64,000 bases of DNA from Agrypnia vestita (GCA_016648135.1 JADDOH010011043.1:1-64000), one strand, 5' to 3'; shown: positions 55,456-64,000, counted from the first letter of the stretch. Program-made: numbers and translations. The notes: generated by a model from the sequence alone, not told the origin.

Positions 55456-55827
55456 GTGTACTTACAGTACATTGATGTTAATTAGCCGAAGGTGAGTAGA
55501 ATCAGATGGCTAGCGCGGACATCATTTGATCAATTCATGATGTTAATTCAACTGTGAGAACATTGCACATAGCATACCGCAGTTGTACGAACAATGAACA
55601 GAATGTTCTGTGTTGTCTCCGCATTCGGTATTATTAATTGAAAAAATACATTTCAATTAATTTGTTCACGTCATAGAAATTGCGATGGTGTTTTCCAACT
55701 TAATTTAACAAAACTTTTATATAATATTGTACATCATGTAAAAGTTATCGTATAAAATGCCTAAAGCCAAACGAATTGTATTTTTATGTATTTATGTATT
55801 TAAGCATACACAATGAGTACAGAATTG

Positions 55828-56730
55828 TAGAGATGTTCAGACTAGTCGACGACTAGTCAGTAAAGCCGACTATCCGGCCGTTTTCGTAGTCGGCGACTAT
55901 TCGGCAAAGAGCGCCGACTATCCGGCTTCTTACTTTTGATTATTATTTTTATTAATTTATATTTTTATTTAAGAATCAGTCTTACACATTTTGAAATGTA
56001 AAGCAACTTTTCCTTTGGTAATCAATGGTAAATCAAGTAATCAGTCCCTAAAATTACTTACTTGTAAAGAAAAAATATCTATGACATTTATCAAAAAAAA
56101 TTAGTATTTTAATTAACAAACAAAATAACTTATTATATTCTTATCTTCAATAAACATTTATAAATATTCTTCTTATTTAAATAAAGGAATTTTTTTATTA
56201 GCAGACTAAGTAATTTTAAACCAAGAATACATGTAGGTACATGATGTACTGAAAAAAAAACATTTACAAAAATTCTAAACATTAACTGCTTCATAAAAAC
56301 AAAAACAATCAGTCTAACGTACTTATACGATTTTGACTTATATGATTACGAATCATTGTCCAATTGGTCAAAAAAAATCCATACATGAAACTTTCTTTTT
56401 GACATGATTAAATTTTAATGGAGCTCTTTCACTTTAATGAACAATAACAGTATTTTCTTTTTTTTTACACAAAAACACGCTCTGACCCGTGCAAAAGCAA
56501 AAATCAAGAAAAAATGCGAAGTCAACAAAACACGTTCCGACACGCTCGCAGGCGGCGATTGCGACTTGCGAAATAATCAGCTGTAAACGAAGCGTCACGG
56601 AAATTGCCGAAAACCCCCCGAAACCGTGATCGGCTGGGCGGACTAGTCGGCCGATTAGTCGGCCTTTTTACAACCGATTAATCAACTAGTCGGCTAGTCG
56701 GCCAAAGTCATAATCGGCCATCGGTAATCG
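55828..56730. mobile_element. Element with clustered GACTAGTCGG subterminal repeats
   Basis: Starts TAGAGATGTTCAGACTAGTC (hAT-like YAGnGnTG start). The first 100 bases contain GACTAGTC, GCCGACTATCCGGC, GTCGGCGACTATTCGGC. The last 110 bases (about 56630-56730) contain GGACTAGTCGGCCGATTAGT, CAACTAGTCGGCTAGTCGGC and TAATCGGCCATCGG. Between them lie 700 AT-rich bases without a transposase. A matching right terminus is not seen. GC-rich clusters at both ends of an AT-rich body are the reason for the call. Confidence 0.65.
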
Positions 56731-56791
56731 GTAAAATTTTATTCAAACTAAATGTTATAAGAATGTTCTTAGGTTTTCACGCCACTCAGAA

Positions 56792-56998
56792 TCTCCTGGT
56801 TTGTATCTTCTTGGGTATTGTGTCGTGTTATTACGACCCTTCTGGCCGACGTTTCGGATCCCATTGCACGATCCATCATCAGGGGTGATGTGTTGGCACA
56901 TCAGCCCTGATGATGGACCCTGCAATGGAGTTCGAAACGTCGGCCAGAAAAGTCGTAATAACACGGCATAATACCCCATAAGACACAAACCAGAAGAA
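56792..56998. repeat. PLE: 207-base near-perfect hairpin
   Basis: The whole stretch folds on itself: TGATGTG (56886-56892), loop TTGG, CACATCA (56897-56903), and outward CATCATCAGG/CCTGATGATGG, the hammerhead-like motifs, CTTCTGGCCGACGTTTC/GAAACGTCGGCCAGAA, TCGTGTTATTACGAC/GTCGTAATAACACGG, and TCTCCTGGTTTGTATCTTCT/ACACAAACCAGAAGA at the ends. It is two PLE ends of one subfamily, head to head. Same subfamily as 11135 and 22931. Confidence 0.88.
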
Positions 56999-57008
56999 TT
57001 GATATAAT

Positions 57009-57087
57009 ACGAAAAAAATGACGATTGTGTCTAATTTCGGTTTATTTGCTCTGAAATTTAAATAACGGACGTTTATAAGACCGGTCC
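57009..57087 (-). repeat. PIF/Harbinger end fragment
   Basis: GACGATTGTGTCTAATTTCG, TTTATTTGCTCTGAAATTTA and AACGGACGTTTATAAGACCG-GTCC correspond to the last 80 bases of the elements at 16798 and 31664. It starts 10 bases after the PLE hairpin, so the PLE may have been inserted into this copy. Confidence 0.85.
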
Positions 57088-57148
57088 TAAGAAAACCAAA
57101 AATAAATATATGGGAGCTGAATAACTACTTAAAAATTAACTAGTTTAT

Positions 57149-57240
57149 TCGAAACTTGATGATTTAATTAAAAGTGGTTTTATACAAAGTGTTTTCTTTC
57201 TATTAATAAAGTTATTTTGCTGTTGTTGAAGAAGGCATGT
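57149..57240 (+). repeat. Truncated PLE end plus ORF start
   Basis: TTCGAAACTTGATGATTTAA, AAGTGGTTTTATACAAAGTG, CTATTAATAAAG and then a frame YFAVVEEGM align with the right arm and ORF start at 53658-53775. The core CTGAnGA half is missing. Confidence 0.6.
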
Positions 57241-57650
57241 CTATAGACTTAACTAGATTCATTATTCTTCGTATACTAGGCACTTACTCAGATTCTTGTT
57301 TTACGCGAGGTTTATAAAGTACCTACTTTCAACTGGGTTATTACATTATATGCGCACAATACCACGAGTGCACAGACACTAGGAAGATTTTTACGGACCG
57401 GTTACTTTTGTCTAATAAGATCGCCATCCGTTAATTATGAATTTTTTTCTCTGAAGTATCGTCGTAAATATAATAAATATTTTTTATTTAGTTGTACATT
57501 TTATACCAACACATTATGCTTATTTATTTTATTAAATAATTTTAATAAAATTAAATTATTTTAATAAAATTTATAATGAATTTCAAAAAAATTAAATTAT
57601 TTTAATAAAATTTATAATGAATTTCTTACATGCATGTCACTTCAGTTTAT
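57241..57650. other. AT-rich spacer with a short TTTTAATAAAATTTATAATG duplication
   Basis: TTAAATTATTTTAATAAAAT then TTATAATGAATTTC occurs twice at about 57550-57630. Nothing else. Confidence 0.55.
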
Positions 57651-58165
57651 ACAGGGTTATTTGGAAAACACTTATAACCTTGCAGGACTATATAATTAGT
57701 CGAAAATGTTCAAGGTATCATGACCTATATCAATAGTTATGGAAATATGCGACAAAGTTTGCATTTTTTTAAAATATTTCTGTCTTATTTTTTGTAAAAC
57801 ACTGGACTATAATTACAGTAACTTATATCGGTTACGAAAAATTCATTCAATTCAAGTTAAATAAAATGATAAAAACCCTGAAAAATTTCCAATTGGAATT
57901 CGAAGGTTTTTATTATTTTACTTGACTTGTATTAAAGGGAATGAATTTTTCATATTTGATATAAGTTACTGTAATGATAGTCCAACTTTTTACAAAATAT
58001 AAGTCAGAAATATTGAAAAAAAATTGCAAATTTTGATGTCGCATATCTCCATAACTATTGATATTAGGTCATAATAGCATGAACATTTTCAAACATTTTC
58101 AAATTTCAAAAACACGAACATAACTCGTAATTAAGGCAGGAATATAGGTCTGCGAGGTCATTTTG
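57651..58165. mobile_element. Foldback element, second copy of the 6212 family
   Basis: Left end ATACAGGGTTATTTGGAAAA at 57651. The long left arm (CCTATATCAATAGTTATGGA, then CGACAAAGTTTGCATTTTTT and TTACAGTAACTTATATCGG) is mirrored in the right arm (ATATAAGTTACTGTAATGAT, TGTCGCATATCTCCATAACT, TTGATATTAGGTCAT). The right terminal repeat has decayed beyond about 58140. Inverted arms of more than 200 bases; no ORF. Confidence 0.85.
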
Positions 58166-58469
58166 CTTTTTTCGCACATTTTAAAATTTGAAAAAGAAAA
58201 TACAGACAGTACCTACTACTACTTATAACACCTAATGTGTGTATTTAAAAGCGCGACCAATTTGGGTTTAGCTTGTTTGTCTGACCCTCTAATAAATACT
58301 TATTTGATTTGGTCACTAAGGATACTCCAACAAAGTACGAGGCATTTACTGGTTCGTTGGTACGCAGTTGTGTCAGGTTAATGGGTCGGCGCGATGTACA
58401 GTGGAGACAGGGGCGTGCGTATTCTGGGAAGTAAATTTATTAAAGTAAGTAAAGTAAAGTAAAAAAAAA
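58166..58469. other. No recognisable feature
   Basis: Mixed DNA without motif. Confidence 0.45.
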
Positions 58470-59045
58470 AGGGTGGATTGTTTCAATGTATGTGTGCAAG
58501 CAACAAAGACTCTAGAAACATGCAGACTCTAACTTGCCGAAGAGACATAGCTGACACGGTGATGTTATTCAAAATAACACACAATCTAGTTGATAGTCCG
58601 GAACTTCTTCAACGAATATCTTTCCACATCTAGACTCGCAATAGCAGACATTCACCTATTTTTCATCACCCCCTTTGCAAGACCAACTCAAAACAAAACT
58701 CCTTTATGTACAGATCCACAAATTCATTTAACACAAACCACATTGACATTTTCAACTCAACGATATCTACACAACCGCACCCAAACTAATTCATACAATT
58801 TAAATCTTCCCTTCTACTCCCGTCCCATATTCCCCTCCACCCTCTTCACTCGCTGTTAAAATAATTTTAAAAATTATTACGTCACACTTGTTCTAATACA
58901 TGACCATATTCTAATAAATAATGTTCTAATAAATACTACATTGTAAAATTTGTAATATGCGTAATCTAATATCCATTATTTTATATTTGTTAATGTATAT
59001 ATGTATCGGCTGTTAATTTTCGCCAAAATAAATATATTAAATAAA
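58470..59045 (+). pseudogene. LINE ORF2 C-terminus and 3' end
   Basis: Across frames the sequence reads RVDC, CRRDIADTVMLFKITHNLVD then SPELLQRISFHI near 58530-58630, and FxxPFARTNSKQN near 58670. The tail THHIDIFN, ACCGCACCCAAACTAATTCA and TTCCCTTCTACTCCCGTCCC matches the insert at 9290-9668. It ends with GCCAAAATAAATATATTAAA near 59040. VMxFKIxHNLVDSPELL is the usual late box of Jockey-like ORF2 proteins. The 89-codon frame at 58590-58859 is only partly the true frame. Confidence 0.8.
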
Positions 59046-59536
59046 AGACGAGGAAATAATAGAGAAAGTTTTAGCACAACGATTATTTAAATTCAGGAAA
59101 ATATGGTACGTAAGCAGTAGAAACACATTGAAAATTGGCACATACACTTAGGTCTCTGGCACGGTTACTACACAGTATTACTGTGGGATTCTCTTTGATT
59201 CGGTAAAGGCTCTTGCCGGAAGAAGCTCGACGGCAAGATTGATGAAATCTCAGGCGGAGAGACGTTTCGGAGATGAACACAAGATGAACTTCACTCGAGA
59301 AGACTCGACTGCGTCATTCACTCGAGAACGAATTTTGCTCAGGCAGCAGGGTGGTCGGAATATGGTGCGTTATCCTATCTGCATACATCAATGATATCAA
59401 AATTTTGTAAATTTGCGTGGAAGAGAAATGAACAAGAGTTGATATGGGAATAAAAATGAACGGGAACTTTTTAAAGCGATGTTTTATGCGAACGTGCTGT
59501 AATCCGAGATGAATGAAAATAAAATATAAGTAATAA
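59046..59536. other. No recognised feature, less AT-rich
   Basis: Slightly GC-richer sequence with repeated ACTCGAGAA near 59290-59330. No gene recognised. Confidence 0.45.
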
Positions 59537-60092
59537 TAATTTATATAAATTAAATTTGTAAACACCACTTATTTATTGAATAAATTCAACATGTTTCGAA
59601 GCCAACGGCTTCTTCGTCAGGATAACAAAAATAAAATTTAAGTTAAAGTACAGATCAAAATATTAAAAAGTTATATATGGAAAATGATAATATAAAGTAC
59701 CTACTTAACATGAAAATAAATTTAAAAGATGACTATTTTCAAAAAGGACCTGATTATTTATAACATTCAATTTACTATTTACACTCTTTCTTATTTCCAA
59801 AATTTCTAATTTATTAATTAATATGTAATTAATATTTCTATTATGAATCTGTATAATTTGTATGTAAACTTTCTAAACCCTTAGTAATATCAAAAGAATG
59901 ATCGATTTCCAAAAGATTGTTAGAAAATTCGGAATAATTATTACTATTTAAACACCTTAAGTGTTCCTTAACTCTAACTTCAAAATTTCTACACGTTTTT
60001 AAAGTTAAATTTTGAATTTTGCATCGAAACGTGTTGAATTTTTCAATAAATAAGTTGTGTTTGCAAAGTTAATTTATATAAACTATAATTAT
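59537..60092 (-). mobile_element. PLE: GIY-YIG remnant between inverted ends
   Basis: Left arm 59537-59620 (AAACACCACTTATTTATTGA, AATTCAACATGTTTCGAAGC, CGTCAG) and right arm 60025-60092 (CGAAACGTGTTGAATTTTTC, AATAAATAAGTTGTGTTTGC) are reverse complements. The left arm holds a complete hammerhead-like motif on the minus strand: CTGACGA (59614-59620), one base, a perfect GAAGCC/GGCTTC stem with GTT loop, GAAAC (59593-59597). The right arm keeps only GAAAC and the outer part. Between them, on the minus strand, is the C-terminus of a PLE protein. This locus ties the motif family to Penelope-like elements. Confidence 0.85.
59705..60024 (-). pseudogene. Penelope-like element protein, GIY-YIG endonuclease C-terminus
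   Basis: Minus strand: KIQNLTLKTCRNFEVRVKEH, LRCLNSNNYSEFSNN and LLEIDHSFDITKGLESLH (60023-59870), then after a frame change near 59860 LINKLEILEIRKSVNSKLNV and NNQVLFENSHLLNLFSC followed by TAA at 59705-59707. The wording R-x-F-x-x-R-x-x-EHL, then a short helix and xHSFDI, then KLEILEIRK and a NxQxxFENSxLLNLF end is that of the GIY-YIG nuclease domain and C-terminus of PLE proteins, which nicks target DNA for element insertion. The reverse transcriptase is absent. The stop is followed by the pLTR-like end at 59620, in the right order. Dead fragment; identification by motif order. Confidence 0.8.
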
Positions 60093-60312
60093 GTCACCAC
60101 AAAATAAATTTGCTATATTTGAAGAAGAAGTAAAATATAAGTATTTTGCTTCGCGTGTACGAGGACTTTTTAAAGGCCTCCTAAGATATTCATTATCTGG
60201 ACGTAACTTATTTTACTTAGTTTTGAGACATGCTGCTCTAAAAACTCATGAACATTATTATTTTATTATTTTTATTACGTTTTATTATACGTATTATTAC
60301 GTTATTAAATAA
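60091..60312 (+). pseudogene. Probable N-terminal fragment of the PLE protein
   Basis: A 73-codon frame from ATG 60091, MSPQNKFAIFEEEVKYKYFA, then SRVRGLFKGLLRYSL and a low-complexity Tyr/Ile-rich end. The first 12 codons match the frames after the PLE ends at 13177 (MSHHNMFAS), 53728 (PPQNYFALFEE) and 57206 (YFAVVEEGM), all at the same distance from the GAAAC motif. Conservation of the peptide with silent and conservative changes suggests a real start of the PLE ORF. After about codon 35 the frame probably drifts into unrelated sequence. It lies on the opposite strand from the GIY-YIG piece, so the locus is two PLE pieces head to head. Confidence 0.5.
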
Positions 60313-60806
60313 AAAATGAAGAACATCCCTGATTGTATAATAAATTCACTTAAAACTCATTTAATGCCTAATGCACGCCACTGAGTGGGTAGTCCCCGGA
60401 GGGATAAGGATTACGTGTCACTGTGGTTTTGCTGTTGTCGAATAACCGTTCGTTTAAATTTATAATTAAGACACATCTGTATTTTTAATATGTACTTATG
60501 TGCTCAATAGAAATAGGGCAGGTAAAATATTCAAAGATTTTTGAGAAAAAACGTAATGAAAATGATGATTGCTCCCAATGGAAAATATTAAAATATTCAT
60601 TATTAAATCCGCGTTGGATGAGTGCTGTCGGAGATTAAATTGCGGGCCATGTTCGTGAATATCAGGACGGAATATTCGCGACTATTCTAGGTACCTACTA
60701 GCTTCCTCCCGATCGGACTTACGGTTTACAAGCCACGGCGTCCCGAGGTTTACTGAGCGCCCCGATTCGTGCCGTTTACATATAACTCTCAAACGAAGCA
60801 CACGGA
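60313..60806. other. No recognisable feature
   Basis: Mixed DNA; nothing recognised. Confidence 0.45.
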
Positions 60807-61074
60807 CGTCCCTTTAGAGGTAAAACTCACTATGTGACATTGAAGTAGTTTTGAGATAATAAGGTTTAAACACTCAAAATATGATATTAAAATTATTGAA
60901 AATGTTCAAATTATGAGTTTTACCACTATAAATAACTATAAATACCGTAAATAGACACGGAATATTCACTTACTGATTTTTACCTGGAGTAGAGATGGAA
61001 AATATATGAATGTTTGTACTCATAATTCATTTTTACCAATATTGCGGTTAGTGAGTTTTACTTCTAAAGGGACG
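60807..61074. mobile_element. 268-base MITE with 26-base inverted repeats
   Basis: CGTCCCTTTAGAGGTAAAAC at 60807 and its reverse complement ending GAAGxTAAAGGGACG-type at 61074, 26 bases with one mismatch. No ORF. The target duplication is not clear. Confidence 0.8.
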
Positions 61075-61086
61075 ATATCCAAAAAA

Positions 61087-61376
61087 TAGCTTGTTGGTGT
61101 AGTGGTCATGTCGCCCGCCTAGTGATCTAGTGGTCGTTGGTTCGAGCCCCATTCCAGGACACCAGCAAGCTAGTCCTATTTTCATAGCACATGTTGGTGT
61201 AGTGGTCATGACGCTCGCCTAGTGATTTGGTGGTCATTGGTTCGAGCCCCATTTCAGGACACCAGTAAGTTAGTCCTATTTGCGTAGCACAAGCGTTTAG
61301 CTTATTTTGAAAATAGTTAGAATATTGATGCGACACGCATTTCGTGATCGTATCTCTATTTAATTTTAAAAAAATC
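61087..61376 (+). repeat. SINE family 1, head-to-tail dimer
   Basis: The unit TTGTTGGTGTAGTGGTCATG through the GGTTCGAGCCCCATT box and TAGTCCTATTTxCxTAGCAC occurs at about 61091-61193 (3'-truncated) and again at about 61194-61376 with the complete body to ATTTCGTGATCGTATCTC. The two units differ at several bases, so the duplication is old. A minus-strand frame through both is an artefact. Confidence 0.88.
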
Positions 61377-62554
61377 CATTTACAATGTTTACTTCCACCT
61401 TAGTCATATATTTTCTAAGATATAAATCTGACCTATTTTCCTAACGTTCGGCTTTTTGAAAGTTCGACCCGATTTTAAAGACGTATTCATATTATAAGAT
61501 AGCAAATACTCACATACACGAATAAAAGAAAAATTAAGTAAATTTATATGCTTTATTCGTATATTACATTTACGTAATGGCTCCATGACATCCTATCTTC
61601 CAATATGCGGTACCTTTCCTTGAAAAATAAATTAAAACATGCTCAAAGGCTAGTTTCGAATTACAAAGTAATTAACGAAAATAGATCCCCCCCCCCCCCG
61701 CAAAAACTGTCCAAAAAAACATTTTTGGCTACAGAATAAAGATATACTTTAAAACGGAATATTGTCTAGTATCTTCTATTTTCCGATAGCTGATAGTTGG
61801 ACTGTGGACTTCTAGAACCAATCAATGCATTGATTTTTCAGCCAGAATATTTTTGCCTTGCATTCAAAAATGATAATGATGTTCTGATATTCTTCTGGAT
61901 GTCTCATGATATGACCAAAATGTTTTTCGATTTTATTTTATGTATTTTATTTTTTATTTTATGTATTTTTATTGTTCAAGAATCACTTTTTGTTCTGAAT
62001 CATCCATCGCATTGGGTAGCCTGATAGAGCTACACCCGACAAAGTCACGTCGTTAAAGCCGCGAAATAAAAATAAAAATTAGATAAAAGAATATTCAAGT
62101 ATTTATTAGTATTATTATATACACAAAATTAAAATGAAAAAAAATGAAATTGAATGAAAGAGAATGAACAAAGAGAATATTTTTTGTTTGAAATATATTT
62201 ATAAAGCAAAAAAATAGCAACAAATACTTTAAAATTGTCAAGTGTATGAAAAAAGAAATCAATTGAAGATATATTTAAAAGTACACAAAATAAAATAATG
62301 AAAAAAAAAGTTTGAAGATTCAAATAAAATTTCTAAATTATTTGCCAACCTTCTTAAATACTCTAACTTATTTATAACTATACTTTAACTTAGCCGTATA
62401 AACGCTTTATGTCAGGTTAGGTTAGATGACTTTTCAATGGTTTTTTATTTTTTTTAATATTTCCTGAATTGTTTTGATACAGCGTCGTTTATAATAATAT
62501 AATAATATTGATAGGCTGTCCACGAAATAAAAAAAAACATTTTTTTATAATTCT
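61377..62554. other. No gene recognised; C13 run at 61687-61699
   Basis: AT-rich DNA with one homopolymer of 13 C, rare in this composition. The 61797-62024 frame has no motif. Confidence 0.5.
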
Positions 62555-62670
62555 TATGATGGAATGGCATTGTTTTGTGTGATCACCTAAACCAGTTCAT
62601 ACAGGTTATAAGCCCTAGGCCATCGCATAAAAAGACTTCTATACACGTTTCTCATATAAATAGATTAGTT
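62555..62670 (+). repeat. Dispersed repeat family, copy E
   Basis: GATGGAATGGCATTGTTTTG, TGTGATCACCTAAACCAGTT, CAGGTTATAAGCCCTAGGCC, then GACTTCTATACACGTTTCTC. Confidence 0.8.
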
Positions 62671-63593
62671 TTTCTTTAGTTCTTTTTTCCATATACAGAT
62701 ACAAAGAAGATGTGGTGACATTCAAATTCACAAATATAAATTTAAATTGTGTCTGCACATTACAATTTATTCGAGCGAAAGAATGGAGCTCGGGCTTGCT
62801 CTATACAATACTTTTGTTTATTGTTTATTTCTATACAAGGATACCCATTTTTTGTTTAAAATCCAGTGTAGACTACTTTATCTACATTTTCCAGTCTTAT
62901 TAAATGTACGTACGGCCCGACATCGTCTTTTTCGTTTCGTTTGCTATTTTATATTTTTAACCTCGCATAGTTTATGTTACTGTTACTTTAAAACTCACAA
63001 TTTGTCTTAAAAATACTACAATAATTATACTTTTTCCTCATTTAAATTGTCACCTATGTACATACCTACTCGTACAATACTTACAGTATTTTTTTAATTA
63101 AATTTTTTTCTCTAATTTACCGACAATTTCATTTTATTATAATTTTACAATCAATCAATATTTTTCCATATTCTTAAGTCTGGCAAACCAAATGTGTATA
63201 TTTTCACCATTCAAATAATTAAATATACTTTTCTTGTGTGGATTTTATTTTGAGTTAATAAATTTGAATCCACAAACAAAAAACATAAAGTCCTGGACTC
63301 GTTACGGGGAAAAGCCCAAAGGAGCTGGCATATGAACACAATTGTGCTTATTTCTAAAAATATACTCGTAAATTGCTATCAAAGGCCTACGGATGAAAAA
63401 AATACTGAAACCATTATTAACTCAAAATGCGTCGGCAAAATTGATCCAAATTGCATTGTATATTTCCACTTGTACAGAGCTCGAAATAGTAAATTAACGA
63501 TCCGGAACGGTTGAAAATATCCGAAATTTTACAATTACGTTCGTTCAAAAATAATGTACTTAAATAACTCTACTACGATATACTATACTCTAA
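62671..63593. other. No recognisable feature
   Basis: AT-rich DNA; overlapping frames at 62712-63010 are Phe/Leu-rich and carry no motif. Confidence 0.5.
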
Positions 63594-64000
63594 CGAGGCT
63601 AAAAAGAGTCACGCACTCCTGTTGACAGTTGTTGAAGAATCGAGAACGATATACAATGTTCTACAGCTTTCGAGAAGCATCTGAAACATTCTACAAGAAT
63701 TTGGAAGCCATTACAATCGTCTTCTTAACACTGGAAACGCCTAGAAGGTTCGATACCGGCATTGGCCAGATATAAAAAGACGCTCGCGGGAGTAAAGAGT
63801 AAACCAAAGCGAAGGCTGTAGCGAGCTGCGGAGGCCAGGGTGGCCAAACGAGCGATAATTCGACAGCGAATAATCTGGAAAAGTTCTTACGTAAGGAAAT
63901 AAACCGAAGCGGAAATTGGATGGAATGTTCTAGTAAATATCGAATAAAGTGTTAAAGCGATAACAAAGTGTCTATTTGTGATAAATTACAAAACAGTTTA
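63594..64000 (+). mobile_element. Second LTR copy, cut by the window end
   Basis: Aligns with 7561-7995: GAGGCTAAAAAGAGTCACGC, CTACAAGAATTTGGAAGCC, the conserved GAAGGTTC box (63744-63751), TATA box in GGCCAGATATAAAAA (63771-63776) and GAGCTGCGGAGGCCAGG. The rest of the LTR, and any internal retrotransposon region, would lie beyond position 64000. Confidence 0.6.

Noticed and set aside
61127..61336. Repeated-peptide minus-strand ORF
   Set aside because: It is the complement of the two SINE units; repetition reflects the SINE dimer.
61687..61699. C13 homopolymer as a functional element
   Set aside because: Isolated mononucleotide run; could also be a sequencing or assembly artefact.

Overview
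The window looks like non-coding, repeat-dominated nuclear DNA of an insect. The evidence is strong AT richness, tRNA-derived SINEs, mariner, PIF/Harbinger, hAT and piggyBac-type DNA transposons, several clades of non-LTR retrotransposon, and Penelope-like elements (PLEs). The order cannot be told from sequence alone. I recognise no intact host protein-coding gene and no rRNA, functional tRNA or CRISPR array. Almost every recognisable coding stretch is a decayed transposon fragment. Layout: 1-1105 is an internally deleted mariner. 2.6-8.1 kb holds a dispersed unclassified repeat, two inverted-repeat (foldback) elements, a LINE tail and a solo-LTR-like sequence at 7561-8127. 8.7-11.6 kb is a decayed LINE on the minus strand, split by the tail of a second LINE. 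11.1-15.8 kb has PLE ends, small MITEs, another LINE tail and a striking GC-rich island at 14.64-14.95 kb. 16.8-17.5 kb is a PIF/Harbinger element with its TTA target duplication, and a second copy, itself split by a retrotransposon-like tail, lies at 31.66-33.08 kb. 33.46-36.78 kb is a nest: a TTAA-flanked piggyBac-like element contains an unclassified 2.7-kb element with two clusters of the motif GTTGCACCCGCGAT around decayed novel ORFs, which in turn contains a LINE tail. 37-45.7 kb carries SINEs, LINE tails and a second broken mariner. 48-57 kb carries hAT-type pieces, an RTE-like reverse transcriptase with a mutated active site, and large PLE palindromes. 57.6-60.3 kb has a foldback element, a LINE tail and the most informative PLE locus. 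The window ends inside a second copy of the LTR. The main discovery-type observation is a set of about eleven loci carrying a hammerhead-ribozyme-like motif (CUGAnGA, hairpin, GAAAC), five of them arranged as inverted pairs. They can be tied to Penelope-like elements because one pair flanks a GIY-YIG endonuclease C-terminus and because four loci share the same ORF start just beyond the motif. All copies where stem II can be drawn carry one extra nucleotide between the core and stem II, which may mean that the ribozyme is degenerate or of a variant form. Coordinates of repeat edges are read by eye and are usually good to within about 10-30 bases.
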